Below are positions 52,739-62,698 of a DNA stretch of 64,000 nucleotides, one piece after another. The position numbers and the translations under genes are program-made. Below the pieces are notes generated by a model that was not told the DNA's origin, made no database searches, and saw nothing but the letters and a program-made list of their open reading frames with translations. Each line of letters opens with the position of its first letter. The stretch's first letter is position 1. This DNA is from Cryptomeria japonica (lineage: Eukaryota > Streptophyta > Pinopsida > Cupressales > Cupressaceae), in contig NC_081415.1 of NCBI RefSeq assembly GCF_030272615.1, positions 599,171,335 to 599,235,334 of the forward strand. Direction: 5' to 3'.

Positions 52739-53511
52739 AATACTGATCAGCAAGATTGGGGGGTAGATGACGTGCTAGACTAGTTCATTAGCATAGCAGA
52801 TTCTCCCCTCCTCTCTTTCGTTACTTCTTCTATGTGTTATTCTCATTCTTCTATTTGTTGTCCTTAGTGTTGTCTACTTGAGGACGATGCAAAGCATTGA
52901 GATCTCTTGGTCTCTCTCATGTTGACTCAAAAGACACATGTGTTCCCTTCTTCTAGGTGACCTTCCTTGATTGGGGAATGAAGAAAAATTATGCATACAT
53001 ACATATGATATACATGAATTATCATACAACATACTGACCCCGAGGAAAGCAAAGTCACCTTGTGCTTTGTGTTTTGTGTTTATATTATCCTTGGGATTAT
53101 CTCACACTTGGGGGCTAAATCCTTGTGATAATGTGCTCCTTTCCATTCTCATTCTTATATGTATCACTACCTTAAAGCAATCACCCCCGGTGAGGCGTGT
53201 GCGATCGCTTTAACGTAGGGGGGCATACATCCCGTTCATATCCTTTCAAGATACTTGAAAATTTCTTGACAAATTTAGCTTTGCCTTGAAATTTTTTTAT
53301 ATCTTTCTTGCATGACTCATAGTGAGGGAACCTTACTACTGACAGTCATGGTTCTCCCTCGTGATCTTCCCTTTTACTTTGTCAATCGAAGTCGTAAGAT
53401 CCTTAGTCCACTGGGGGCTTGGTGTATCTTGCCTCCTTGACGTGGTGAAATTTTTTCAATGTTGTTTCCTTGTACTTTACCGGAAGTATGAGCGTACGCT
53501 TATACTCCCGC
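52739..53511 (+). other. Non-coding 3' region of the Gypsy-like element
   Basis: No reverse transcriptase or integrase fragment is visible. Two polypurine-like words (TTGGGGGCTAAATCC near 53,108 and CTGGGGGCTTGG near 53,412) resemble the actual tract at 53,512 and could be spare or decayed priming sites. Confidence 0.65.
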
Positions 53512-53527
53512 AAAAGTGGGGGCTAAA
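53512..53527 (+). promoter_or_regulatory. Polypurine tract of the Gypsy-like element
   Basis: AAAAGTGGGGGCTAAA directly precedes the 3' LTR start, as needed for plus-strand DNA priming. Confidence 0.8.
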
Positions 53528-54720
53528 TGTAGCGTCCTAAAATTGCGGCACTTGCAATTTCGACTGCATTTGGGTCTTCACGATAGCGATGCAACACGGA
53601 ACCTGGATGGAGACCCCGAAACTTGTTCATGACATCAAAAACTGTATTTCTCAGCACCCTGGCCTGATCCTCCTTGCACCCTGCTATCCCTGGAGGTGGG
53701 ACCATGGCGCCCAGCGCCCTGGTCCCTGGCCCTATTTTGGGCCCGGTCTCTTTTGGGGCTTCGGGTCTTTATGTTTGCAAATTGGAAAATAACATTTCCT
53801 GGTCGGTCTAAGGTCGGGAAAATTAGTCTATCAGCCCTAATTGACAAGTATATAAACTACATTTCCTCTCTCAAAAAGGGAGGAGGACATATGTATGCAA
53901 AGACGTGGAAACGATATTCAAACATTCAAGCATTCAAGCATTCAAGCATTCCTTCAAGCAATTGATCATTCTAAGTCTCCATTCAAGGCTAAGTGTTGCA
54001 TTCAAGACAAGGATTCAACCATTGAAGAGGAGATCACATACAACACATTACATACTACATACATTACACCTTCGCATGTAAGAATACAAACATTCTTACA
54101 ACAAGGTATCAGTACTTGTTTACATTACAAACATTTACTGCATTCTCATTTCTTGGTTAATTCCAAAATCGGGGTTTGACCTAAGGGAAAACCCCTCATC
54201 CCTAACCCCCCAATCATCCTCTCTTTTCTGTGTGTAGGTTGCAGGTACACGACTGTAATTGAATATCTGGAATCCTTGTGCAGAGACGAACAGATCCACC
54301 TTCGTTTCGCGGATTTTTCGGAGGACCGTGTGCACGCCGGGCGCCATCGTCCCGTCAACTTTCGCTCAAATTTGCAGAATAGCACCGTCTCGACATTTTA
54401 CTGCTAATTCCAGGTCCGCAGCTTCATCCCATATCCCTATCTCTGTTTATAAGCGAATCTTTCCTGCTTTTCATGCATTCCTAGTTCAATCTTTCTATCT
54501 ACATTTCTTTACAAAAGAGGGTATCCTTGATGTCTTAACCCTTGAAACTCATATAGAATCCGATCTTGCATTGCGTGGGATTGGATCTTGTGGGTTTCAA
54601 CCCCTCTTTTGAATGTAAAGTCCCTCCTAAGTGAAAACCATCAACCCTAGTGACTCTCCCTTCTCTCTCCTTGGAGTTGGGGAGGGGAGAACGACTAGGG
54701 TTCGATTTTTCCGCTTTACA
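53528..54720 (+). repeat. 3' LTR of the Gypsy-like element
   Basis: It starts TGTAGCGTCC and ends CCGCTTTACA, 1,193 bp. It has two extra CATTCAAG units relative to the 5' LTR. GCAGG follows as the right target duplication. Confidence 0.92.
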
Positions 54721-54725
54721 GCAGG

Positions 54726-55111
54726 TTATAGTGAATAGAGACAAGTTGCTCTGATTGAGTTTTAGATATTACAATTGCATGTGTAAAACAACAAGGCAAA
54801 TCACTTCACAGGGGAATAAATCATGAGTTAGTTTTTTTTTCCTTTTGGCATTATTGTCAAAGGGGGAGAAGACTGAATGGAGAAGATAGACTAAATGGAG
54901 AAGATAATAGAAGACTACTGACAGGGGGAGAAGACTAAATGCAAGATAACAGCTCAGAAGACTAATGAAAGGAGGAGAAAGCCTAGAAGACTTCAGAAGA
55001 AGAAAACAACTCAAGGATACCAGGAGAAGTCTAACAGCAATCTGAATCCGAATAAGTTGGAATAAATCGAGTTGGTATGACCATTTAATTGTTGGTTTTT
55101 CCATCAATTCC
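54726..55111 (+). other. Rest of the Copia 3' untranslated region
   Basis: This joins directly onto the Copia sequence ending at 46,978 once the nested element is removed. It is A/G-rich with repeated GGGGGAGAAGACTRAATG-like words. It holds no gene. Confidence 0.75.
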
Positions 55112-55122
55112 AAAGGGGGAGA
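55112..55122 (+). promoter_or_regulatory. Polypurine tract of the Copia element
   Basis: AAAGGGGGAGA sits immediately before the second LTR, the expected plus-strand primer position. Confidence 0.8.
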
Positions 55123-55123
55123 T

Positions 55124-56610
55124 TGTTGGCATTAGAATAGAAAGGAGATTGTTGGTATTTCAATAAGGATATTGAGAAGGTTGTTGGACATTATTGATAT
55201 AACTGAAGAAGGATGATTACTGTCTTAATAATATTATTTTGTCATTGATGTCAAGAAATTAATTTTCTGATTCAGTATGATGTTGCCATATCTTGAGAAG
55301 TATGTTTTGATGAGTATTAAGTGGTCGGTAAGTGACACAGAAAGAATGTGATAATAAAGGGGAGAAATAAGTTATTCAATGGGCAACTATTACCGACTTA
55401 GACAATGATGAGATCATGTTGTTTTGATTGTTTTGATATCCTACACATGTTGTTGATTATAAGTTTAATACTATATTATGACACCGAGCAAGGAACCTAG
55501 TCGGTAAACCCTAAGGTTATCGATATCGGTTAACGAAGGCAAAATATCTACCGAGCGAAGTTCAGTATTAACTGAGTAACAACCGAGCTATAATAGATCG
55601 CATTGGATGGATAAAAGCATTATTTAATGAAGGATGCTGATGAGCTGGAGATGAATAAATGATTGGTATGTTGCACAAGAAGATTGTTAAGGATCTACGG
55701 TAATGGAAAATCAAGAGGAAATATCTACAACACAGAATGAACCGCAATAACCTAGCACAAGTTCCTAGGAAGGAATGCAAGTTCCAAGGTGAGGTAAAAC
55801 GTTTTTTAGATTGAAGGATACATTGAACCTAGTCAAGATTGAAGATCTGATGGCTATGATTGATCATGGGAAATGTGATCAAAGAGATTCAGCGGTTAGC
55901 AAATTGTTTATAAATAAGGAATTATTGATAAACAATATATGCGGGCAAGTGTAAGCACAAGGATGCTACATAGTGATTACCAAGCACAGAAGCTTGAAGA
56001 CCTGTTTGAATAACAAGAGTAGGGATCCCAGTAGAGGGACAAGATAAGTCCTATGACTAGACAGTGTTGAGCAAATAGAATCTGCTTTAGCATTTTAGAT
56101 GTGAAGTTGCAGATATATTTTATTACTGTTGTTTATTTTGTAAGTGACAAAAAATCTCTTAACCAAGTGGACTTAATAGTCTTATTTGTAAACCCTCTAG
56201 CAAGGTAACATTCTAAATGAGTGTTTGAAATCCTTTGACAAGGTCACTTCTAACAAAGTGAAGATCCTAACAGATCTAAGGGAAATCCCTTAACCGGGTC
56301 ACATCTAGCAATGTGTTTGTAATCTTTAACATGATTTGCTTTTAACCGAGCATACTCTAGAAGGGTATATTTCTTAGTGGGTCTGAAATCCCACAGTGGT
56401 TTTTCCCTATTTGGGTTTCCACTTTAAATCTGGTGTTATATGTGTTATGATGATTATGTGTTCATGAGTTAGCATGTTTAGTAGTTTTTTGGGTTATATT
56501 GCTGAAGTATAAGATATCGAGGTTGAATCTGTTGATTTTATGGAAGATTAAGTTTGTAAGATTCACCCCCCCCCTCTCATCTTGTTAGCTATTGGCATCA
56601 GATCTTTACA
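55124..56610 (+). repeat. Copia LTR 2, shared between two internal regions
   Basis: It runs about 1,487 bp, from TGTTGGCATTAGAATAG to TTTACA. It serves as the 3' LTR of the left Copia internal region and as the 5' LTR of the partial internal region to its right, which is the signature of a tandem arrangement. Confidence 0.88.
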
Positions 56611-58125
56611 ATTGGTATCAGACCTTTGGACTCTAGAAGAAAAGTTTAAAGGTACTTGAGGCAAAGATCCAAAGATGTATAAAAGGGATGCACCAAAGCT
56701 GAACAAGTCAAGTTTCTCCACATGGCAGAAAAGGATGAAGCTACATTTATCAGGAATTGGAGAATATGCAACATATTATTTGGAGAATGATTACATACCA
56801 CCAAGAACCAACCCTATGACCTTGGAATAGATAAAGGCAAAGCAAAAACACATTCAAGCTATGATTGAAATAACATCAGCATTGACCGACTCGGAGTTTA
56901 ATGATCTAGAAGGTTGTAATGATGCAAAAGCAATGTGGACCAAGCTCATATCTGTGTATGGTGGTGATGAACATGTTCAAAGAGAAAAAGTAGATAGTCT
57001 AAGAGGTCAACTTGAATCCATGAGAATGAATGAAGGTGAGAACATAACCCAATACAGTACAGGGTTAAAGGAGACTGTCAGTCAAATCAAAGGAGCAGGA
57101 GGAACTATTGAAGAAAAGGATGTAACAAGTAAGTTCCTTAGAACACTTCTACCTGCTTATGCCATTCGAGTCTCTGCAAAATGAATTGAGGTCTGTACCT
57201 AACATGCCAGTTTCTTTGGATGCTACTATCGGTAAGCTACATGCATTTGAGTTAAGTAATTTTGATAACAGTGGGTCTTCGGTAAATAAAGTAGAATCTG
57301 CATTCAGTTCTTTTCATATTGGTGAATCTGATGATTACAATGATAGAATGTATAAGTATACTGAAGGAAATCACAGTGGAGCAAGTGAAAGGTTTCACAA
57401 AAATATGGAAGAGGTACACAAACTATATGAAGAAATCAAAAAGCAAGAAGAGTTTGAAGCATTATTAGCCAGAAGGTTACCGAGAGGAAAAGGTAAGTAT
57501 AAAGGAAAGCTACCTTTAAAATGTTTCAATTGTGATAAAATAGGACATATGGCTTCTAACTGCTCTGACAAAGAATCTAGTGAAAAGAGAGAATACCGAG
57601 ATAACAGGCAGAAAGTCAACCAATACAGAGGACACCGAGACTTTAGAAAGAGAGACAGAAAGACATGCCTAGTAGCTGATGAGGAATCCAATGATGATAA
57701 ATCTGATGAAACTGATACAGAGGAAGTTTTTTATGTGGCTGTTAAAGATGGATCAGATGAAGAAAGGTATGAAGAAAAAGCCCTAATATCTCACATAAAT
57801 AATAATGATTTTTGGATCATAGATAGTGGATGCTCACATCACATGATAGGTGATAAACACAAATTTGTTAAATTAGAAGACTATGATGGAGGCTATGTAA
57901 GATTTGGTAATGATGCACCATGTCCGGTAAAAGGTAAAGGCTCTATAACACTTCTTGACAATGCTAAATGTGATGATGTATACTGGGTTGAAGGTTTGAA
58001 ATACAATTTGTTGAGTGTAGCACAGCTAAACAATACAGGATACCGAATAGAATTCTAGAAGGGATGTGTCAAAGTTCATGACAAACATGGAAAGCTGGCT
58101 GCTACCGGGATACAAACAAAAGGTT
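56611..58125 (+). mobile_element. Second Copia internal region, truncated
   Basis: It follows LTR 2 with a primer site and gag and matches the first internal region closely. Similarity stops at 58,125, the equivalent of about 44,140 in the first copy. Beyond that point LINE endonuclease begins. Integrase, reverse transcriptase and a third LTR are missing. Confidence 0.88.
56676..58125 (+). pseudogene. Copia gag-protease fragment, second copy
   Basis: The gag ATG lies near 56,676. TAG at 56,828 matches the TAG at 42,841 in the first copy. A 2-bp deletion near 57,177 shifts the frame. The zinc knuckle (CFNCDKIGHMASNC) and the protease motif IDSGCSHHM are intact here, and codon CGA is kept where the first copy has TGA at 43,651. 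TAG at 58,056 replaces a Gln codon of the first copy. The coding region then ends at the deletion junction, before integrase. Confidence 0.88.
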
Positions 58126-58899
58126 TAAAATGTTATCATCTCTAAACCACATGCTCTCAAATTTGAAGGGGTAGTTTCTAGGGGAGTGGTCTGACAATAA
58201 GTTTAGTTGAAGTGGAAAGTGGTCAGATCTTGATAAAGGGAGAGGCTCTGCTTCCATGGTGTAATTAAGCTCCGAGAGCCCTCCATGGATAAAGAACCTA
58301 TCTAATTTTTCTGCAATGTTACATAAACCTATCCTTCTTTTGTTCCAAGTAAAGGCATTCTCTGCTATCTGGATTTCCAGCAGATAATTCCTATTGATCC
58401 AATGATTGAAATCTACAGCCGCTGGAGGAAGTTTGCTACTGCCTCCTCTTTTGTCTTCTACCTTAGTGATGGCATTGAAATCTCCACCAATGATACAGAC
58501 TTCGTTAGGGTGACTACTGAGGAAAGCCTCAAGTTCCATCCACACCCAAGCCTTATCCCTATTCTAGATAGGACTGTAAACGTTAATCAAATTAAATCTT
58601 AGCTTATTTTTATAGCTTTCTACTACTCCTCCTATACAATTTTGCTTAATCTCTAGAGGTGAAAACGAGATAAATCTACAGTCGCAGATGATTGCTAAAC
58701 CTCCTGAGGCCCCTATAGCAGGGGAATGCTTCAGCTGTTTGAAGCCTAGTTTTTTCTCAAAAAGGACGATCTCAGAGGAGTTCATTTTAGTTTCTTGGAT
58801 TAAAATTATGTATGGTTTTGAATGAGAGATGCAACGCTTTAAGATGCGCTATTTGTTAGGGGAATTCAAACCCCTAACATTCCATGTTATGATTTTCAT
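58126..58899 (-). pseudogene. LINE ORF2, N-terminal endonuclease part
   Basis: The ATG at 58,899 starts an AP-endonuclease-type domain that nicks target DNA. The ITWNVRGLN start, IQETK, GGDFNAI and RSDHFPL blocks are present in the usual order. TAG at 58,849 (after LNSPNK) and 58,564 interrupt it; both are one step from CAG. The frame runs into the Copia junction at about 58,126, shortly after the endonuclease. The ATG overlaps the ORF1 stop as ATGA. Confidence 0.9.
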
Positions 58900-60708
58900 G
58901 GCTCTGTGGGGAGGAACTTCCCCTCCCCTGCATTAAAAAGAGATGAAATTTTAGGCTGACCCCTCGCTTCCCCATCCTTTGCTCTTAGTTCAGCAAGGGA
59001 TCTTCTGCCTCTTCTCTTATTGAGTTTAGCGCAGTTAGGAGAGTCCTTGCTCTCTTTAGAGATAATAATGCCTAAAGTGTTTGGATTATTATTTTCTAAG
59101 TTGTCTAGAGCTATAAAGAGTTCTTCTGTTTCTAAGTCAACTCTAGCATCTGCCACTAGATTTTTAACATAGAGTTTCCTTTGTCTTTCCAATTCCTCAG
59201 TATCACAAACCTCATCAATAAGTTGTTCCATTAGGTCGTTTACTACTTCTTCCCCTACAAAATTGGCAATGATGTTAATTTCCTTAGCCACTCGATCATT
59301 TCCAGATTCTACACTTGTTTCAAAAACAACTTTCACAGGTGGAGGGTGATCCTTTGCCCCCTCAAAGGCCTCAGCACTTGAGACTTGAGGGGTTGGTTGA
59401 CCCTGCTTGGAAGCCATTCCTGATACCAGGGAGTAGCTATCCTTCTCCACTGGTTGCCCAGAGGAGGTTAGTTTCATTATTGGGGGAGACCTCGAGGGAC
59501 TCAGCCTCTTTGGTGGGATGAGAGAACCGAACGATGTATTTTTAGTTGGTCCTGGCTGATCCTTCTGAGGGGGCAACTCACTAATTTTTCCATCTTCCAG
59601 GTCTAGATCCCTAAGCATTGAATCAATTGTAGGTGGACTTATAGCTGGCTGTGGGGGGAGCAGGGAGTGAGAGGTCTTGACAAGGGGGCTATTGGGATGA
59701 GATTGAGGACATAGGTTCTCTGAAGGATCATAGGTGTGATGATTAGGGTTAATTTTAGCCTTATAGCCTTCAAAAGTAAAACCCCTCCTACCAAAAATCT
59801 AAGTGAGGTGCCATCACACTTAAGAAACGATCCAGGGTTAGGCTTATCAGAAGAGATCTTCCTGGGATAATGTCTTCGAAGGGGCCATTATAAAAGGGTA
59901 ATTCTAGGGTTAAACTAAGATTATCGCATTTCAGCGTAATGGGCTCTAAATATTTAATGTTGATATTCATGTTAACGATAAGAAGCTGATTAAAGAAGCT
60001 AAGGGCTGATTTTTTAACTTCTACAAATTTACCGATTTTATTGCTTATCATTCTTAAAAAATTATTATTTCGCAATTCTACAAGAAATTTTTCAAGTGAA
60101 ATTTCTCTATTAACCATACAAGAATTTAATCGAGATGGGAGAAAGAGGGGTTGCCATTCCCAACATTCAAACCCGAAACCCTTGAATGTTAATATGTCCC
60201 CATTTAGCAATCTATTTCTCAAACCCTGATTACTGCATTCAATAGCAAGGAAATTATTAGGAAGGATGTCGATTTTTACCTGGTTATTGAAAGAAGAAGA
60301 CAACTAGTTAGCAATTTGTTCTGACGGGATCCTCCAACCTTTCCATCGGGCAAAGATCATGCGCTCATTGCAATGCATTTGATACCTGGCCCGAGTTTGG
60401 GTATCAATTCCAATGACCCACCTTTTTGAAGTAGCTGGAGGATTCGAGGGTGAATCTGTCTTAGGATGCTTTACGTCCTTTGAATTTTGATGATTCATGA
60501 TAGAATGGCGACCTAGGGTTTCCTTACCCTTCGTTAATTTATCCGAGGAATTTCGTGTAAGGAAAGTATTTCGGGCACAGGGGTTTTTTGGGTGGTTAGG
60601 TTTTACAAAACCCTTCCCCTGACCATGATTGGAATTCCGGTTGTGGCAGTTTGGTTGCCCTAATGCCTTTTTATTTCTGCGATCACCATCTACCAGTCTC
60701 GATCCCAA
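58896..60708 (-). pseudogene. LINE ORF1 (nucleic-acid-binding protein), broken
   Basis: ORF1 proteins bind element RNA. The frame from 60,708 is Lys/Asn/His-rich for about 130 codons, meets TAG at 60,304, and continues in frame. It then enters a region with LLNGDILTFKGFGFECWEWQPLF, which resembles the DUF4283 pattern of plant LINE ORF1 proteins. A frame change near 59,785 leads to an acidic Pro/Ser-rich C-terminal part (59,760-58,896), ending in TGA. The true start is unclear: the frame at 60,708 has no ATG, and an ATG at 60,794 opens a short frame in another phase. Confidence 0.8.
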
Positions 60709-60990
60709 CCCTTGCAGGGAATAGGGGGAGCCCTTACCGTTTCAATCAAAGCATATTTTTTTTTGCAAAGAAGGCCTCTTGTTTGTGGGTCCATGATATA
60801 GTCATACTAATATCCTCAGCCCGAGAGTTGTTTGCCAAAATAGAGAAGCAATTTGCGAAGCCCCTGTGAATTCCTCGTGGCAGTATTGACTGCTCGAAAA
60901 TGGTTGGCAATGCTTTGCATCAATTTTTCGCACGCAGAGCCATTTTACTTTTTTTACTGGTTTTTTGAAATAAAATTATTTTATTATATT

Positions 60991-61002
60991 TTCAATTATA
61001 GA
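60991..61002. repeat. Right 12-bp target-site duplication of the LINE
   Basis: TTCAATTATAGA is an exact match to 35,654-35,665. It lies just outside the LINE 5' end. Confidence 0.8.
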
Positions 61003-61302
61003 TTTTTATTAAAAGTATAATTATTAATTTTAATAAAAACTTATATAAAATATTTCAAAATTAAATAATAATCTTATATCTAATTGAATTTATCAGAAAA
61101 CCTTGTCACTAAAAAGAAGAGAAAATTTTAGAAAACAAGATTACATGAGCACACAAAATTTTACATCTTTTTAAAAATGTCAAGTTGTATATAAGATATC
61201 TCAACGACAACAAATGTATTATACATAACCAGTCTCAAGTTAATGATTTTCATGTTAAAAAATAGTTTTGTATTATAGAAAACCCACTCGTTAATCGTGT
61301 GG

Positions 61303-62698
61303 AAAACAAATAACAACTTATTTTACATGGTGGCAATTTTCCTTACCATGGACGGGAACAAGAATGCGCAGAACATAACTGCATGAACAAACAAAACGAT
61401 ACTCATTATTTATCCCATTCGATTTCTAAACATCTTCATATAGTCTGAAGAATCACTCATAATAGCGACCGGAGCAGCTTCCTCTTCAACTAAATCGGCT
61501 TCTTCACTTTCAGTCTCCGGCAAAATTTCATTTTTCACGGCAGCCTTTTCCATAGCCCGGCGCAGAGCCTCAATCAGCTTTTCAAGAGCAGCGGTGGGAT
61601 CATCCGTCACCCTCATCAATTCCTCACTCACATCCGCCGGCGTCATCTGCGCCTCCTTCATCAAAACCTCAACTTGTTCAAACAGAGGATGATCTTCAAC
61701 GCCAAGATAATTTCGAGCAAGAACTTTAAACGCGGGAAAAGTGCAGAAAGACAAATGAATATGCTTATCCATGCGCCCGGAACGAAGAAGCGCAGGGTCC
61801 AGCCGATCAACATGATTTGTCGTAAAAATAATAATCCGCTCGCTGCAGCAACAGGACCACAAGCCATCTGTGAAATTCAAATCCCCGGACAGAGTCACCT
61901 TGCTATTATGACCGCCGCTCTCATCTATCGCCGGGATTTCATGTATTCCCCTGCTCTCTTTCTCCGCCTTCTTTACCCGGCCGGACAAATCCAGGGAGCA
62001 ATCGATGTCCTCAATCACAATAACAGACCTATTCGTAGTCCCAATCAAAAGCGACCTAAGCTCAGTATTGCTCTTGACCTCCGATAACTCCAGGTCATAA
62101 ATGTCATACTCGAGAAAATTCGCAATAGCAGCGATCATGGTCGACTTTCCGGTGCCGGGAGGGCCGTAGAGCAAATACCCGCGTTTCCAGGCACGGCCGA
62201 CGTCCTTATAATACTTTTCCCTCTGAGAAAATATTCTGAGATCCTGGATTATGTCATCTTTTAGGTCGGGGTGAAGAGCCAGGGTTTGGAACGTCGCAGG
62301 GTGCTCGAAAACCATGGGCGTCCAAACACTAGAGCTTCTGGCCGCAGGGTGCGATTGCGAGTTACCACCTATATTGGTGTAAATCTTCCGTTGTCGCTTT
62401 TTCAACTCCATGATTTTGGCCTCCGCAATTACTTGCGGCAGATAGGCTTCAAATATCTTGCCTTTGTCCTTCTTGTGGAATATGATCTCAAAGTAACGCT
62501 TTTCATCGGAGATGTTCAACAGGGAAGGCGGCTTTACCTCTGTGCGCAACGTCCACCAGGCTTTGACTCCCAATAGAAGCACAGACTAAATGCAGATGAG
62601 GGAGAAGACAATGCCAATCCTAAGATATAAACACTAAACAATGCCAGTCGCTACAGAGGAACCCACAAATCATGAATAGTATTTTACAATGTAAAGTC
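61303..62698 (-). repeat. Segmental duplication, copy 2 (partner at 29.3-31.1 kb)
   Basis: It matches 29,345-31,128 apart from about 0.4 kb missing at 62,571/62,591. The flanks diverge abruptly at both ends. It begins about 300 bp beyond the LINE right target duplication. Confidence 0.9.
61410..62582 (-). pseudogene. AAA-ATPase (BCS1/AATP1 type), 5' truncated
   Basis: The frame contains the ATPase core and complete C-terminus: GPPGTGKS, VIVIEDID, IIFTTN and LLRSGR are all present, and the G missing from the 29.5-kb copy is retained. The first ~120 residues, the start codon and the 5'UTR are gone. Relative to the 29.5-kb copy, about 0.4 kb is deleted at 62,571. The codons upstream of GVKAWW are not original, and a TAG lies just before them. 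It also has two unusual substitutions near sensor 1 (SGDLNF and SCCCSER for SGVLNF and SCCGSER) and a one-codon insertion. It lacks the membrane segment and any normal start, so I call it a pseudogene. Confidence 0.88.

Larger units (their letters stand above)
46979..54720 (+). mobile_element. Non-autonomous Gypsy-like LTR element with gag and protease only
   Basis: The element is 7,742 bp, with LTRs of 1,177 bp (46,979-48,155) and 1,193 bp (53,528-54,720), both starting TGTAGCGTCC. A primer-like site (48,159), a gag-protease ORF (49,340-52,738) and a polypurine tract (53,512) lie between. No reverse transcriptase, RNase H or integrase is present, and the 0.8 kb after the ORF is non-coding. 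It resembles the TR-GAG/LARD class, which relies on enzymes from a related element. It inserted into the Copia 3' untranslated region. I counted roughly 25 LTR differences, about 2%, so it is younger than most elements here. Confidence 0.9.
41141..56610 (+). mobile_element. Ty1/Copia retrotransposon with a nested element inside
   Basis: Two direct LTRs (41,141-42,623 and 55,124-56,610) flank a primer site, a gag-pol region and a polypurine tract, in Copia order (integrase before reverse transcriptase). A 7.7-kb Gypsy-like element sits in its 3' untranslated part at 46,979. It lies inside LINE ORF2. The right target duplication cannot be checked because a second partial Copia internal region follows the right LTR and the junction beyond it is deleted. 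Confidence 0.9.
58126..60990 (-). mobile_element. LINE retrotransposon, 5' part
   Basis: This part holds ORF1 and the endonuclease of the LINE whose 3' part is at 35,666-41,140. The left junction abuts truncated Copia sequence. The right end is followed by the second TTCAATTATAGA (60,991-61,002). Sequence encoding the end of the endonuclease linker and the first part of reverse transcriptase is absent from both parts. Confidence 0.85.
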
